Positions 37,902 to 46,957 of a stretch of 64,000 nt of DNA are shown piece after piece. A program made the translations under genes and the position numbers. Position 1 is the stretch's first letter, and each line of letters begins with the position of its first letter. The notes below the pieces were generated by a model, which saw nothing but the letters and a program-made list of their open reading frames with translations, was not told the DNA's origin and did no database searches. Source of the stretch: Xanthobacteraceae bacterium (GTDB lineage Bacteria > Pseudomonadota > Alphaproteobacteria > Rhizobiales > Xanthobacteraceae); assembly GCA_022844205.1 (NCBI GenBank), contig JALHMF010000002.1, positions 248,001 through 312,000 of the forward strand, in the 5' to 3' direction.

Positions 37902-39347
37902 ATGAAGGCTACGAACTGGCTTCGCGCGGGTTTTCCCGCGCTGCTTGCGGCGATCCTCGTCGCTGTGCCTGCGCTTGCCGCCGACGCCCCGCCAATCAAC
38001 AAGGCCGACACCACCTGGATGATGGTGGCGACGGTCCTCGTTCTGTTCATGACCGTGCCCGGCCTCGCCCTTTTCTACGGCGGCCTGGTTCGTTCGAAGA
38101 ACATGCTCTCGGTACTGATGCAGGTGCTCTATACGGTCTGCATCGTAATGCTGATCTGGGTGCTCTACGGCTACAGCCTCACCTTCACCGGCGGCTCGGC
38201 CTTCATCGGCGGATTCGACAAGGTGTTCCTCTCCGGTATCGCGCCCGATACACCCGCCGCCACCTTCTCGGTCGGCGTTGCCATTCCGGAACTCGTATTC
38301 GTGATGTTCCAGGCGACGTTCGCCGCAATCACCGCTGCGCTATTGCTCGGTTCGCTCGTCGAGCGCACCAAGTTTCTGGCGATCGCGATCTTCATCCCGC
38401 TCTGGGTGACGTTCGTCTATTTCCCGATCGCACACATGGTCTGGTACTGGGCGGGCCCCGACGCGATTGATGCGGCTGCGAAAGCTCTGGCTGCGGCTCC
38501 GGCCGCGGGCAAGGCTGCGGCTCAGGCCAAGCTCGATGAAGTCATGGCGGATGCGGGCTATATCTTCTCCGCTGCCGCACTCGATTTTGCCGGCGGTACG
38601 GTCGTTCATATCAACTCCGGCATTGCCGGTCTCGTCGGTGCGCTCGTCGTTGGCAAGCGCATCGGCTACGGCAAGGATCTGATGCCTCCGCACTCGCTCC
38701 CGATGGCTTACATCGGCGCCGCGATGCTCTGGTTCGGATGGTTCGGCTTCAACGCCGGTTCGAACTTGGAAGCAGCCGGCTCCGCAGTCGTTGCCTTCGT
38801 CAACACCTTCGTTGCCACCATCGCTGCGGCACTCGCCTGGACCCTCACTGAGTGGGTGGTCAAAGGCAAGCCCAGCCTGCTCGGTGCGATCTCCGGTGTG
38901 GTTGCAGGCCTTGTCGCCATCACGCCGGCTGCGGGCTTCGCTGGTACGATGGGTGCGATCTGCCTCGGCCTCATTGCCGGCGTCGTGTGCTTCTTCTTCT
39001 GCACGGCGGTGAAGAACGCACTCGGCTACGACGACGCACTCGATGTCTTCGGCATCCACTGCATCGGCGGCATCATCGGCGCACTCGGCACGGGTATCGT
39101 TGTGAACCCCGCGCTCGGCGGCACCGGTGTGTTCGACTACGTAACGAACAAGGTCGGCGACTACGACCTTGGTGCGCAGATGATTTCGCAGTTCACGGGC
39201 GTCTCCGTGACGCTCCTCTGGAGCGGCATCATCTCGTTCATCCTGTTCAAGATCGTCGACATCATCGTCGGGCTGCGCGTCAAGCCGGACGTGGAGCGCG
39301 AGGGTCTGGACATCAACGACCACGGCGAACGCGCCTATCACTCTTGA
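37902..39347 (+). CDS. amtB: Ammonium transporter, second copy, with extra alanine-rich loop
   Basis: This 481-residue Amt protein has a signal peptide ending PALAADA, 11 membrane spans and the pore histidines in DFAGGTVVHINSG and DVFGIHCIGG. Compared with the first copy it carries an insertion of about 33 residues (ALAAAPAAGKAAAQAKLDEV and flanks) between the fourth and fifth spans, on the periplasmic side. The pore segments are otherwise conserved. ATG 37902 has GGAGAG upstream. The gene ends at a strong terminator (39392-39419). Confidence 0.94.
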   Translation: MKATNWLRAGFPALLAAILVAVPALAADAPPINKADTTWMMVATVLVLFMTVPGLALFYGGLVRSKNMLSVLMQVLYTVCIVMLIWVLYGYSLTFTGGSAFIGGFDKVFLSGIAPDTPAATFSVGVAIPELVFVMFQATFAAITAALLLGSLVERTKFLAIAIFIPLWVTFVYFPIAHMVWYWAGPDAIDAAAKALAAAPAAGKAAAQAKLDEVMADAGYIFSAAALDFAGGTVVHINSGIAGLVGALVVGKRIGYGKDLMPPHSLPMAYIGAAMLWFGWFGFNAGSNLEAAGSAVVAFVNTFVATIAAALAWTLTEWVVKGKPSLLGAISGVVAGLVAITPAAGFAGTMGAICLGLIAGVVCFFFCTAVKNALGYDDALDVFGIHCIGGIIGALGTGIVVNPALGGTGVFDYVTNKVGDYDLGAQMISQFTGVSVTLLWSGIISFILFKIVDIIVGLRVKPDVEREGLDINDHGERAYHS

Positions 39348-39391
39348 TCGATAGGGCGGGTGGCCTCAGACGCCCGCTCCTACCAGTCAGC

Positions 39392-39420
39392 AAAGGCCCC
39401 GGTGAAAACCGGGGTCTTTG
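39392..39420 (+). terminator. Terminator after amtB-2
   Basis: The stem CCCCGGT/ACCGGGG closes on a GAAA loop and is extended by AAAG/CTTT pairing. It lies 44 bases after the stop. Confidence 0.75.
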
Positions 39421-39500
39421 TCGTTTTGGCCGATGGTTAATCGCCCCTTAACCCGCCCTTCCTAGGGTGGACGCCTGTATCAGTGCGCGGGTCGAAAACC

Positions 39501-40706
39501 ATGACCAAGGGACAACACGCCGGGCGGCGCGGTGCGGCGGATGCGTCCGGCCGCTCTCCGTTCGTGCGCCTCACCGAATTGCTGGCAGGCATTTCGCCGG
39601 GCAAGGCGGTGATCAATCTGTCTGTCGGCGAGCCCCGTCACCCGATTCCTGCTTTCGTCGCACCCGTTTTGCTTGAGCACAACAAACTCTTCGGCAAGTA
39701 CCCCATGTCCCGCGGCACCGTTCGTTTCCGCGAGGCGGCGGCCACATGGCTCGGCAAACGTTACAAACTTTCGCGTGCGCTCGATCCGAATTCCGAGGTG
39801 ATTGTCCTGAATGGAAGCCGTGAGGGACTGTTTCTCGCCGCCATCGCCGCCCGCCGCTATCTCGGTAAACAGAAATCCATCGTGCTGCTGCCCAATCCGT
39901 TCTATGCAGTTTACGGCGCCGGCGCGGAAATCGCGGGCTGCGAGCCCATCGCACTTCCGGCAACGCGCGATCGCGGGTTCATCCCCGACTACGCCGCCAT
40001 CCCCGACGATCTCTTCGCCCGTGCGGCGGTGATCTTTGTCTGCTCTCCGGCCAATCCTCAAGGCTCCGTGGTGCCGCGCTCGGCACTCGAAAATCTTGTC
40101 GCGCGGGCACGCAAACACGGCGCGCTGGTTTTCGCCGACGAATGCTATTCCGACATCTGGCTGAAGGATGAGGCCCCGGCAGGCGTGCTTGAAGCCGCGG
40201 GTAAAAATTTCTCCGGCGTCGTCGCATTTCACTCGCTTTCCAAACGCTCCAGCCTGCCGGGATTGCGTTGCGGTTTTGCCGCGGGCGATCCCGCGTTCCT
40301 CGCGGCTTTCATGGAATTGCGCAACGTCGCGGCGCCCCAGGTGCCCGAACCCGTGCAGGAAGTCGCGGTGACGGCCTATGGCGATGAAACGCATGTCGCG
40401 GAAAACCGCCGGCTCTATCGCGCGAAATTCGATCTTGCGGATCGCATTCTTGGAAGTCGTTTCAATTATCGGCGGCCTGAAGGCGGATTCTTCCTCTGGC
40501 TCGATGTCACAAAATACAACGATGACGAAAACGCGACACTCGAATTCTGGCGCAAGAGCGGCCTACGCGTCGTACCGGGCAGCTATCTCGCGCTTCCGAC
40601 CCCGGACGGAAACAACCCGGGCGCAGGATACGTGCGCGCCGCCCTCGTTGACGACCTCGCCATCACCGAAGAGGCGCTCTACCGCCTCGCAGACATTCAC
40701 GGCTGA
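39501..40706 (+). CDS. PLP aminotransferase, probable succinyldiaminopimelate transaminase
   Basis: This is a 401-residue class I/II aminotransferase. The PLP lysine lies in FHSLSKRSSLPGLRCGF, with SVGEPRHPIPAFV at the N-terminus, FVCSPANPQG (the PLP phosphate-site asparagine) and VPGSYLALP. This pattern resembles DapC, which makes N-succinyl-LL-diaminopimelate for lysine and peptidoglycan; DapC, ArgD and LL-DAP transaminases cannot be separated with certainty by motifs alone. ATG 39501 is preferred over the earlier GTG. It precedes ftsK by 14 bases. Confidence 0.8.
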   Translation: MTKGQHAGRRGAADASGRSPFVRLTELLAGISPGKAVINLSVGEPRHPIPAFVAPVLLEHNKLFGKYPMSRGTVRFREAAATWLGKRYKLSRALDPNSEVIVLNGSREGLFLAAIAARRYLGKQKSIVLLPNPFYAVYGAGAEIAGCEPIALPATRDRGFIPDYAAIPDDLFARAAVIFVCSPANPQGSVVPRSALENLVARARKHGALVFADECYSDIWLKDEAPAGVLEAAGKNFSGVVAFHSLSKRSSLPGLRCGFAAGDPAFLAAFMELRNVAAPQVPEPVQEVAVTAYGDETHVAENRRLYRAKFDLADRILGSRFNYRRPEGGFFLWLDVTKYNDDENATLEFWRKSGLRVVPGSYLALPTPDGNNPGAGYVRAALVDDLAITEEALYRLADIHG

Positions 40707-40720
40707 AGCGGAAAAAAGTC

Positions 40721-43144
40721 ATGCGGACCATGAGCCATCGCACCAACAGCATCCTGCCGGATCACATCGGCGGCGCGTTGCGCCGGCGGCTGGCCGAAAT
40801 CGGCGGGCTGGCGCTGATCGCACTGACCGCCGCCCTGATCGCTGCACTGGCAACCTGGTCGGTCGATGACCCGAGCTACAATCACGCGCTCGATGCGCCG
40901 ATCGGTAACCTGCTCGGCCGCCCGGGCGCGGTTGTTGCCGATTTCTTGATGCAGTCGCTCGGCATTGCCGCGATGGCGGCGATCCTTCCGATTGCCGTCT
41001 GGGGATGGCAGACGCTGACGCATCGCCCGACCGCTTATGTGAAAACCCGCATTGTCGCCTGGGTGGCGGGCATGGCGCTTGCCGCCGTATTCGCCTCCTC
41101 GCTTCCGGTTACGCCGAAATGGCCGCTGCAGACTCATCTTGGCGGTGTCGTGGGCGACACGCTGCTGAAACTTCCTTCACTGCTCGCAAGCGGCAACATC
41201 TCCGGTGAGTTGCGCATTTTCATCGGACTTGTTTCCGCGCTGTTCGGTGTGATCGCGCTTTCGCTCGCATGCGGGGTCGCACTCTCAGGCCGGCGGGAGG
41301 AAGAGCATATTGACGAAGACGAGGAAGAGACCGCCGGCTCGATGATCTCGCTTGGCGCCATCGCGCACGCTTTCTACGCGCTGAAGGCGAGGCTTTCAGC
41401 TCGAACAAGCGTGGGTACAAAAGTCTCTTCGCTGCGCGCGCTGGTTGGAGAAATCTTCGCGCGCGAAGCATCGAGTGCACCGCGGTTATCCGCGCGACGC
41501 GAACCTTCGCTCTCCGAAGTGATGGGAAAGCTCGAGGCGCGTGAAGCAGACGAAGATGACGAAGAGGTCGCGCAGCCCCGCTACGGACGCGCCGCGCCAG
41601 CGCCAAAGCGGAGGGTCGCCTCTCGCGCGCGGCGCGGCCATTATGAGATGCCGCCGCTCGACGTGCTCGCCGCGGCTCCAAGGGAACGAGCTCCTGCTCT
41701 CTCCAAGGCGGCGCTTGAGGAAAATTCCCGGAGGCTTGAGGGCGTGCTGAAGGACTTCGGCGTGCAGGGCGAGATCGTCAATGCGCACCCCGGCCCCGTT
41801 GTGACACTCTACGAACTTGAGCCCGCGCCCGGCATCAAGTCGTCCCGTGTGATCGGCCTCGCAGATGACATCGCCCGTTCCATGAGCGCGGTGTCGGCCC
41901 GTGTCGCCGTTGTACCGGGCCGCAACGCGATCGGCATCGAACTGCCGAATCCCCGCCGCGAAAAGGTCGTGCTGCGCGAACTTCTTTCGCAAACCGATTT
42001 CAAGCGGTCCGACGCGGGGCTTCCGCTATGCCTCGGCAAAAACATCGGCGGCGAACCGGTCATCGCCGATCTCGCCCGTATGCCGCATTTGCTGATCGCC
42101 GGCACCACCGGCTCCGGCAAGTCGGTCGCGATCAACACCATGATCCTTTCGCTGCTCTACCGGCTGAGGCCCGACGAGTGCCGTTTGATTCTGATCGATC
42201 CAAAAATGCTGGAACTTTCCGTCTATGACGGAATCCCGCATCTCCTCGCTCCCGTCGTCACAGATCCGCGCAAGGCGATCATCGCGCTGAAATGGGCCGT
42301 GCGCGAGATGGAGGACCGCTACAAGAAAATGTCGAAAGTCGGGGTCCGCAATATCGACGGTTACAACTCTCGAATGGCCGACGCCCGCGAGAAGGACGAG
42401 AAAATCGTCCGCACCGTGCAGACAGGATTCAATCGCGAGACCGGCGAGGCGATCTACGAAAAAGAGGAAATGCCCCTCGATCCCCTGCCCTATGTCGTCG
42501 TGGTCGTCGACGAGATGGCGGACCTGATGATGGTCGCGGGCAAGGACATCGAAGGTGCGATCCAGCGCCTCGCCCAGATGGCGCGCGCCGCCGGCATCCA
42601 TGTAGTGCTCGCCACCCAGCGTCCGTCCGTCGATGTCATCACCGGCACGATCAAGGCGAACTTCCCGACCCGCATTTCCTTCCAGGTGACATCGAAGATC
42701 GACAGCCGCACCATTCTCGGCGAACAGGGCGCTGAACAGCTCCTCGGCCAGGGTGACATGCTCTATATGGCCGGTGGCGGCCGAATTTCCCGCGTCCACG
42801 GCCCGTTCGTCTCGGATCGCGAAGTCGAGCGCGTCGTCCAGCACCTGAAAGAACAGGGCGAGCCGGAATATCTGGAAGCCGTCACTGCGGAACCCGCAGA
42901 AGGCGAGGATGGTTCGGTGTTCGACAAGGGCGCTTTCGGCGAGAGCGAAGGCGGCGATCTCTATCAAAAGGCGGTTGAAATCGTCGTCCGCGACCGCAAG
43001 GCGTCCACTAGCTACGTGCAACGCCGCCTGCAAATCGGCTATAATCGTGCCGCGTCAATCATCGAACGGATGGAGAAGGAAGGCATCGTAGGCGCGGCCA
43101 ATCACGCCGGGAAACGTGAGATCCTCGTGAACGAACGCGCCTAG
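40721..43144 (+). CDS. ftsK: DNA translocase FtsK
   Basis: This 807-residue protein has four or so N-terminal membrane spans (about 28-180) and a Glu/Asp/Ala-rich linker of about 130 residues. A RecA-like motor follows with Walker A GTTGSGKS at 461-468 and Walker B VVVVDEMADLMM. The C-terminal winged-helix gamma domain (DRKASTSYVQRRLQIGYNRAA) reads polar KOPS-type sequences. It clears chromosome DNA from the septum and activates XerCD at dif. The linker is much shorter than in E. coli FtsK, as is usual in alphaproteobacteria. Confidence 0.97.
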   Translation: MRTMSHRTNSILPDHIGGALRRRLAEIGGLALIALTAALIAALATWSVDDPSYNHALDAPIGNLLGRPGAVVADFLMQSLGIAAMAAILPIAVWGWQTLTHRPTAYVKTRIVAWVAGMALAAVFASSLPVTPKWPLQTHLGGVVGDTLLKLPSLLASGNISGELRIFIGLVSALFGVIALSLACGVALSGRREEEHIDEDEEETAGSMISLGAIAHAFYALKARLSARTSVGTKVSSLRALVGEIFAREASSAPRLSARREPSLSEVMGKLEAREADEDDEEVAQPRYGRAAPAPKRRVASRARRGHYEMPPLDVLAAAPRERAPALSKAALEENSRRLEGVLKDFGVQGEIVNAHPGPVVTLYELEPAPGIKSSRVIGLADDIARSMSAVSARVAVVPGRNAIGIELPNPRREKVVLRELLSQTDFKRSDAGLPLCLGKNIGGEPVIADLARMPHLLIAGTTGSGKSVAINTMILSLLYRLRPDECRLILIDPKMLELSVYDGIPHLLAPVVTDPRKAIIALKWAVREMEDRYKKMSKVGVRNIDGYNSRMADAREKDEKIVRTVQTGFNRETGEAIYEKEEMPLDPLPYVVVVVDEMADLMMVAGKDIEGAIQRLAQMARAAGIHVVLATQRPSVDVITGTIKANFPTRISFQVTSKIDSRTILGEQGAEQLLGQGDMLYMAGGGRISRVHGPFVSDREVERVVQHLKEQGEPEYLEAVTAEPAEGEDGSVFDKGAFGESEGGDLYQKAVEIVVRDRKASTSYVQRRLQIGYNRAASIIERMEKEGIVGAANHAGKREILVNERA

Positions 43145-43238
43145 AAGCCTATTGACGAAGGGCAGAGCCACCGTCAAATCGCCACAGCAGTCCTCGAAGA
43201 AACATTGCGGCGGACCGCTTTTCCGCCGGGAGAATGAG

Positions 43239-44012
43239 ATGCGTTCGGCCAACGCAAAAAAACTGACCCTGATTGTTTTCCTGCTCGCGGGTGTCTCGAT
43301 GTTGCCTGCAGAACTCCCTGCGCAATCGCTTCCAAACACGGCGCCGTTCCCGCCTTCGCGGGACGGCGCGCCGCGTCCGGGTGTCGCTGCTACCGTTCCG
43401 GCAGCACCGCAGCAGATCAATCCGGCGGCGATGAATCGCCCGCCGTCGCCCGTCGTTCAATCGCCCGACGACCAGAAAAAACTGATCGAGAAAGTGAATT
43501 CGTATTTCAACTCGATCACGACGCTTGTCGGAAATTTCGTGCAGATCGGACCGGACGGCGGACGCACCGAAGGCGACTTCTATATGCAGAAGCCTGGCAA
43601 GGTACGCTTCGATTACAATCCTCCGAGTCCGGTCGAACTGATCTCGGACGGAAGTTCGGTCGTGGTGCGCGACCGCAAGCTCGCGACGCAGGATCTTTAT
43701 CCGCTCTCGCAGACGCCGCTGAAATTCCTGCTGTCGAACAAGATCGACCTCGCCAAGGACACGAATGTCGTCGGCGTCTTTCAGGACAGCCTGTTCACGA
43801 CCGTCACCCTCGAAGAGAAACATCCGATCGTCGGCACGCACCGGCTGATGATCATGTTCGGCACCGAAGACAGCCAGCTTAAGCAGTGGACGGTCACCGA
43901 CCCGCAGGGCTACGACACCACCGTGTCAGTATTCAATTTGAACCCCAAGCAAAAGCCGGATCCCGCGCTGTTCAAGATCAATTACGAGCGCTTCCCGACC
44001 ATCCAGCAGTAA
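43239..44012 (+). CDS. lolA: Outer-membrane lipoprotein carrier protein LolA
   Basis: This is a 257-residue exported protein with a signal peptide (about 9-30), a Pro/Ala-rich linker to about residue 75 and a LolA beta-barrel: VNSYFNSITTLVGNFVQIGPDG, then GDFYMQKPGKVRFDYNPPSP, then ISDGSSVVVRDRKL. LolA carries lipoproteins across the periplasm to LolB. ATG 43239 has GGGAGA upstream; the frame is open further to 43152 without homology. The long linker before the barrel is typical of alphaproteobacterial members. Confidence 0.9.
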   Translation: MRSANAKKLTLIVFLLAGVSMLPAELPAQSLPNTAPFPPSRDGAPRPGVAATVPAAPQQINPAAMNRPPSPVVQSPDDQKKLIEKVNSYFNSITTLVGNFVQIGPDGGRTEGDFYMQKPGKVRFDYNPPSPVELISDGSSVVVRDRKLATQDLYPLSQTPLKFLLSNKIDLAKDTNVVGVFQDSLFTTVTLEEKHPIVGTHRLMIMFGTEDSQLKQWTVTDPQGYDTTVSVFNLNPKQKPDPALFKINYERFPTIQQ

Positions 44013-44028
44013 GCGCGCGGGCGGCGGG

Positions 44029-44847
44029 ATGGTGGTCAGCATTGCGACCTGGAACATCAATTCCGTTCGCCTGAGGATGCCGATTGTCCGCAAGTTCCTG
44101 AAATCCTCAGAGCCGGACATTCTCTGTCTTCAGGAAACCAAATGCCCGGACGAAGTGTTTCCGCACGAACAGTTTGAAAAGCTCGGCTACCCCCACATCG
44201 CGCTGCACGGGCAGAAGGGCTATCACGGCGTTGCCGTCGTCTCTCGGCGACCGTTCGAATCGCTTTCGCGCGACCGCTTTTGCGACAAGGAAGATGCGCG
44301 CCATATCGCGGTGAAGTTCAATCGCGGCGCGGGACTGTCGGAATCGTTCACACTGCACAATTTTTATATCCCGGCCGGTGGCGACATCCCCGATCCCGCG
44401 CTCAATCCGAAATTCGCGCACAAGCTGAACTTCCTCGACGAACTGGTCGAATGCACGGCGAACCGCGATTCCGCGAATGGCAAAAACGCTATTCTGGTCG
44501 GCGACCTAAATGTCGCGCCGCTGGAAAACGACGTCTGGAGCCACCGCCAGATGCTGAAGGTTGTGAGCCACACGCCTGTTGAAGTTGAAAAATTCACACG
44601 CGCCCAGGAAGCGGGTCGCTGGATCGATGTGATGCGCGGGTTCATTCCGGAGCCGGAAAAGCTCTACACGTGGTGGAGCTATCGTGCCGCCGACTGGCTC
44701 GAATCCAATCGCGGACGCCGGCTCGATCATGTCTGGGCCAGTTCTTCGCTAAAGGGTGCCGCACAGGAAATGAAAATCCTCAGCAAGGCGCGCGGATGGG
44801 AGCGGCCCTCGGATCACGTACCGGTCATTGTGAAATTCGATCTTTAG
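44029..44847 (+). CDS. xthA: Exodeoxyribonuclease III (AP endonuclease)
   Basis: This 272-residue EEP-family nuclease repairs abasic sites. WNINSVRLR, LCLQETKCPDE (metal-binding Glu), GYHGVAVVSR, VGDLNVAPLE (Asp/Asn pair) and the terminal DHVPV (catalytic His) are all present. It is 16 bases downstream of lolA. Its stop overlaps the convergent stop of the next gene by 4 bases. Confidence 0.96.
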   Translation: MVVSIATWNINSVRLRMPIVRKFLKSSEPDILCLQETKCPDEVFPHEQFEKLGYPHIALHGQKGYHGVAVVSRRPFESLSRDRFCDKEDARHIAVKFNRGAGLSESFTLHNFYIPAGGDIPDPALNPKFAHKLNFLDELVECTANRDSANGKNAILVGDLNVAPLENDVWSHRQMLKVVSHTPVEVEKFTRAQEAGRWIDVMRGFIPEPEKLYTWWSYRAADWLESNRGRRLDHVWASSSLKGAAQEMKILSKARGWERPSDHVPVIVKFDL

Positions 44848-45326
44848 CCCGTCTCGGGCAAGGTCTCGGGCTTTCCCGCGAAATTCGGCGCCACGAGATC
44901 GAGTTCGCTGATCGCTGCCTCGAGTCGGGTCGCGATGACCTTGCGCAAAGCCTGCGCCGCACCCGGCTCCCCTTCAAGCATTCTCAGGAACACCCCGCGC
45001 GGGATTCTGAGCAGCGTCGAAGGCTGTGCTGCCGTTGCCGTCGCCGGCCGGATCGTATCCACGATCAGCGCCGTCTCGCCGATCAGCGTACCGGGGATCG
45101 CGACCACCGCGTCCTGCCGCTGCTTGTCGCGCGCACTGCTGAGTACGATCGCGCCGGCCTGCACGACATAGCCGCCATCGGCCGGCTCTCCTTCCTCGAA
45201 CAGGATTTCGCCCGTCTGCAGATGAACACGCTCCGCGCTGATCGCGATGATGCGCAGCGCCTCTCGCCCGATCACATGAAAGGTCGGAATGCGGCCCAGA
45301 AAGTCGATGTCCTGATCGAGCGCCAT
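44844..45326 (-). CDS. Cyclic-nucleotide-binding domain protein without DNA-binding domain
   Basis: This 160-residue protein is a single cNMP-binding (CAP effector) fold. LQTGEILFEEGEPADGGYVVQAGAIVL and GTLIGETALIVDTIRPATATA form the phosphate-binding cassette, but the arginine and the general signature are only partly conserved. There is no helix-turn-helix. The start is ATG 45326. It lies just downstream of the response regulator gene (10 bases apart), so both are probably in one transcript. A sensor or regulator role is inferred; the ligand is unknown. Confidence 0.85.
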   Translation of the reverse strand: MALDQDIDFLGRIPTFHVIGREALRIIAISAERVHLQTGEILFEEGEPADGGYVVQAGAIVLSSARDKQRQDAVVAIPGTLIGETALIVDTIRPATATAAQPSTLLRIPRGVFLRMLEGEPGAAQALRKVIATRLEAAISELDLVAPNFAGKPETLPETG

Positions 45327-45336
45327 TCCCTTTGCC

Positions 45337-46023
45337 TCAGGGCAAAAGTTTGTAGCCACCGGCCTCGGTGACAAGCAGCGAGGCGTTGGCCGGATCTTTC
45401 TCGATTTTCTGCCGCAAGCGATAAATGTGCGTTTCGAGCGTGTGCGTCGTCACGCCGGAATTGTAGCCCCAGACTTCCTGCAGAAGAATCTCTCGCGATA
45501 CCGGTTTCTGCCCCGCCCGGAAAAGATAACGCAGGATTGCGGTCTCCTTGTCCGTAAGGCGAATCTTCGAGCCCTTCTCGTTGACGAGCAGCTTTGCACC
45601 GGGACGAAAGCTGTAAGGACCGATCGGAAAGACCGCGTCTTCGCTCGCTTCATGGCTGCGTAGCTGAGCGCGAATGCGCGCGAGCAGCACGGCGAACCGA
45701 AACGGTTTCGGCACGTAGTCGTTGGCCCCCGCTTCCAGACCGAGAATCGTGTCGGAGTCGGTGCCATGCCCCGTCAGCATAATCACCGGCGCCTTGAATC
45801 CGTTCTTGCGAAGGACCCGCACGGCATCGCGACCGTCCATGTCCGGCAGTCCTACATCCATCAGCACGAGATCGATGTGCCCGGCTTTTGCTTCCTGGAT
45901 CGCGCCCTGGGCGGATTCCACCGCAATGGTGTCGAATTCCTCGTGCAGCGCGAGCTGCTCCACGAGCGCTTCACGCAGCTCGGGATCGTCATCGACCACC
46001 AGGATTTTGCGTGCGTTAGGCAT
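45337..46023 (-). CDS. OmpR/PhoB-type response regulator
   Basis: This 228-residue two-domain regulator has a receiver domain (DDD at 11-13, phosphoacceptor Asp56 in LMDVGLPD, Thr84, Lys106 in YVPKPF) and a winged-helix DNA-binding domain (about 130-225, ending RLRQKIEKDPANASLLVTEAGGYKL). Its partner kinase is not in the window. It may be the essential envelope regulator called CenR in other alphaproteobacteria, but I cannot settle that from sequence alone. A start at 46023 (MPNARK) is preferred over 46032. Confidence 0.9.
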   Translation of the reverse strand: MPNARKILVVDDDPELREALVEQLALHEEFDTIAVESAQGAIQEAKAGHIDLVLMDVGLPDMDGRDAVRVLRKNGFKAPVIMLTGHGTDSDTILGLEAGANDYVPKPFRFAVLLARIRAQLRSHEASEDAVFPIGPYSFRPGAKLLVNEKGSKIRLTDKETAILRYLFRAGQKPVSREILLQEVWGYNSGVTTHTLETHIYRLRQKIEKDPANASLLVTEAGGYKLLP

Positions 46024-46156
46024 GATTCCCAAGGCCCTTACCGTAAGTTTACAACATTGACCCGGCTAGGCCAGATGGCCTGCCGGGTGAAACGCGGAAC
46101 TAGACATACCGGTACGCAGCACCGCAAGCCGCAGGCCAGCTATCTACGGAAACGTG

Positions 46157-46696
46157 ATGAACAGCAAACGCAGGCGCAGCCTGAACACGATCCGGGCCGC
46201 CGCAAAACCCGGAAACCGCGCGCGCGGGCTGCTCCGGGCGGGACATCTGACGCTCCCGGTGTCGCTTGGACGGGCGGGCATCAAGGCGAACAAGCGCGAG
46301 GGCGACGGCTCCACTCCGCGCGGAAGTTTCCGTCTGATTCGTCTTTGGTGGCGTGCCGACCGCTCACCGCGCGCGTTTACACGGTTACCGGTTCGACGGA
46401 TCAAGCCGGACGACGGCTGGTGCGAAGACCCGCGGGACCGGAATTATAATCGTCCGGTCCGCGTTGCGCGGGGCAGCAGTGCCGACCGGCTGCATCGCGA
46501 GGATCATCTCTACGATCTCATTATCGAGCTTGATCACAACACGCGGCCGCGCATCACGAATCTCGGCAGTGCGGTGTTCATCCATTTCGCGCGCGAAGGT
46601 TTCCAGCCGACCGCCGGCTGCGTAGGATTGCGTCCTTCGGATTTGAGGCGCTTGCTTCCTTCGTTGTCCCGCAACACGCGGATCGAAATTGCTTAG
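46157..46696 (+). CDS. L,D-transpeptidase (YkuD) family protein
   Basis: This 179-residue protein has a YkuD catalytic motif: FIHFAREGFQPTAGCVGLRP, with His143 and Cys155. The GSTPRGSFRLIRLWW segment upstream also fits. It is expected to form or exchange 3-3 peptidoglycan crosslinks, or to attach proteins to the wall. A signal peptide is not evident with this start (ATG 46157), so the true start or export route is uncertain. It is divergent from the response regulator gene. Confidence 0.88.
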   Translation: MNSKRRRSLNTIRAAAKPGNRARGLLRAGHLTLPVSLGRAGIKANKREGDGSTPRGSFRLIRLWWRADRSPRAFTRLPVRRIKPDDGWCEDPRDRNYNRPVRVARGSSADRLHREDHLYDLIIELDHNTRPRITNLGSAVFIHFAREGFQPTAGCVGLRPSDLRRLLPSLSRNTRIEIA

Positions 46697-46727
46697 AGGG
46701 AAGCCCCTTTGTTTAGAGGGAAACCCC
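46693..46727. repeat. 15-base direct repeat after the L,D-transpeptidase gene
   Basis: TTAGAGGGAAGCCCC (46693-46707) is repeated as TTAGAGGGAAACCCC (46713-46727) with one mismatch. The second copy supplies a GAGGG ribosome-site-like sequence for the small ORF that follows. Confidence 0.6.
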
Positions 46728-46728
46728 G

Positions 46729-46845
46729 ATGGGCTGGCTCAAAAAACTGATCGGCTTTCCACCCAGCGGCAATCTCTGGAGAGATTTTCTGGAGCTGCTC
46801 GGAGAATGGAAACTGTTTCGCCGTGGTGTCGCGACGGCTTTTTGA
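46729..46845 (+). CDS. Possible 38-residue small protein
   Basis: An ORF of 38 codons begins with ATG 46729, eight bases after GAGGG, and encodes MGWLKKLIGFPPSGNLWRDF plus an amphipathic LELLGEWKLFRRG stretch. Tryptophans and a basic/hydrophobic pattern suggest a possible membrane-associated peptide. No family was recognised. It is supported only by the ribosome site and amino-acid pattern. Confidence 0.35.
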   Translation: MGWLKKLIGFPPSGNLWRDFLELLGEWKLFRRGVATAF

Positions 46846-46957
46846 TTCTGTTCTCGGGCAACTGGCCAATGATGGGTGTCGTGCTTGCTTCGTGGGCGAC
46901 CAATGATGCAGTCGATTAGAGCAGCGATTTCATCAAGACTTGATGGAAGGGCCGGAG

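Noticed and set aside
39601-42000. Possible toxin-antitoxin, phage or secretion genes in the ftsK neighbourhood
   Set aside because: All frames there are explained by the aminotransferase and FtsK; no additional gene could be supported.
42026-43033. A 335-residue antisense ORF opposite ftsK
   Set aside because: FtsK motifs prove the plus strand; the antisense product is His/Asp-rich low-complexity sequence typical of shadow frames.
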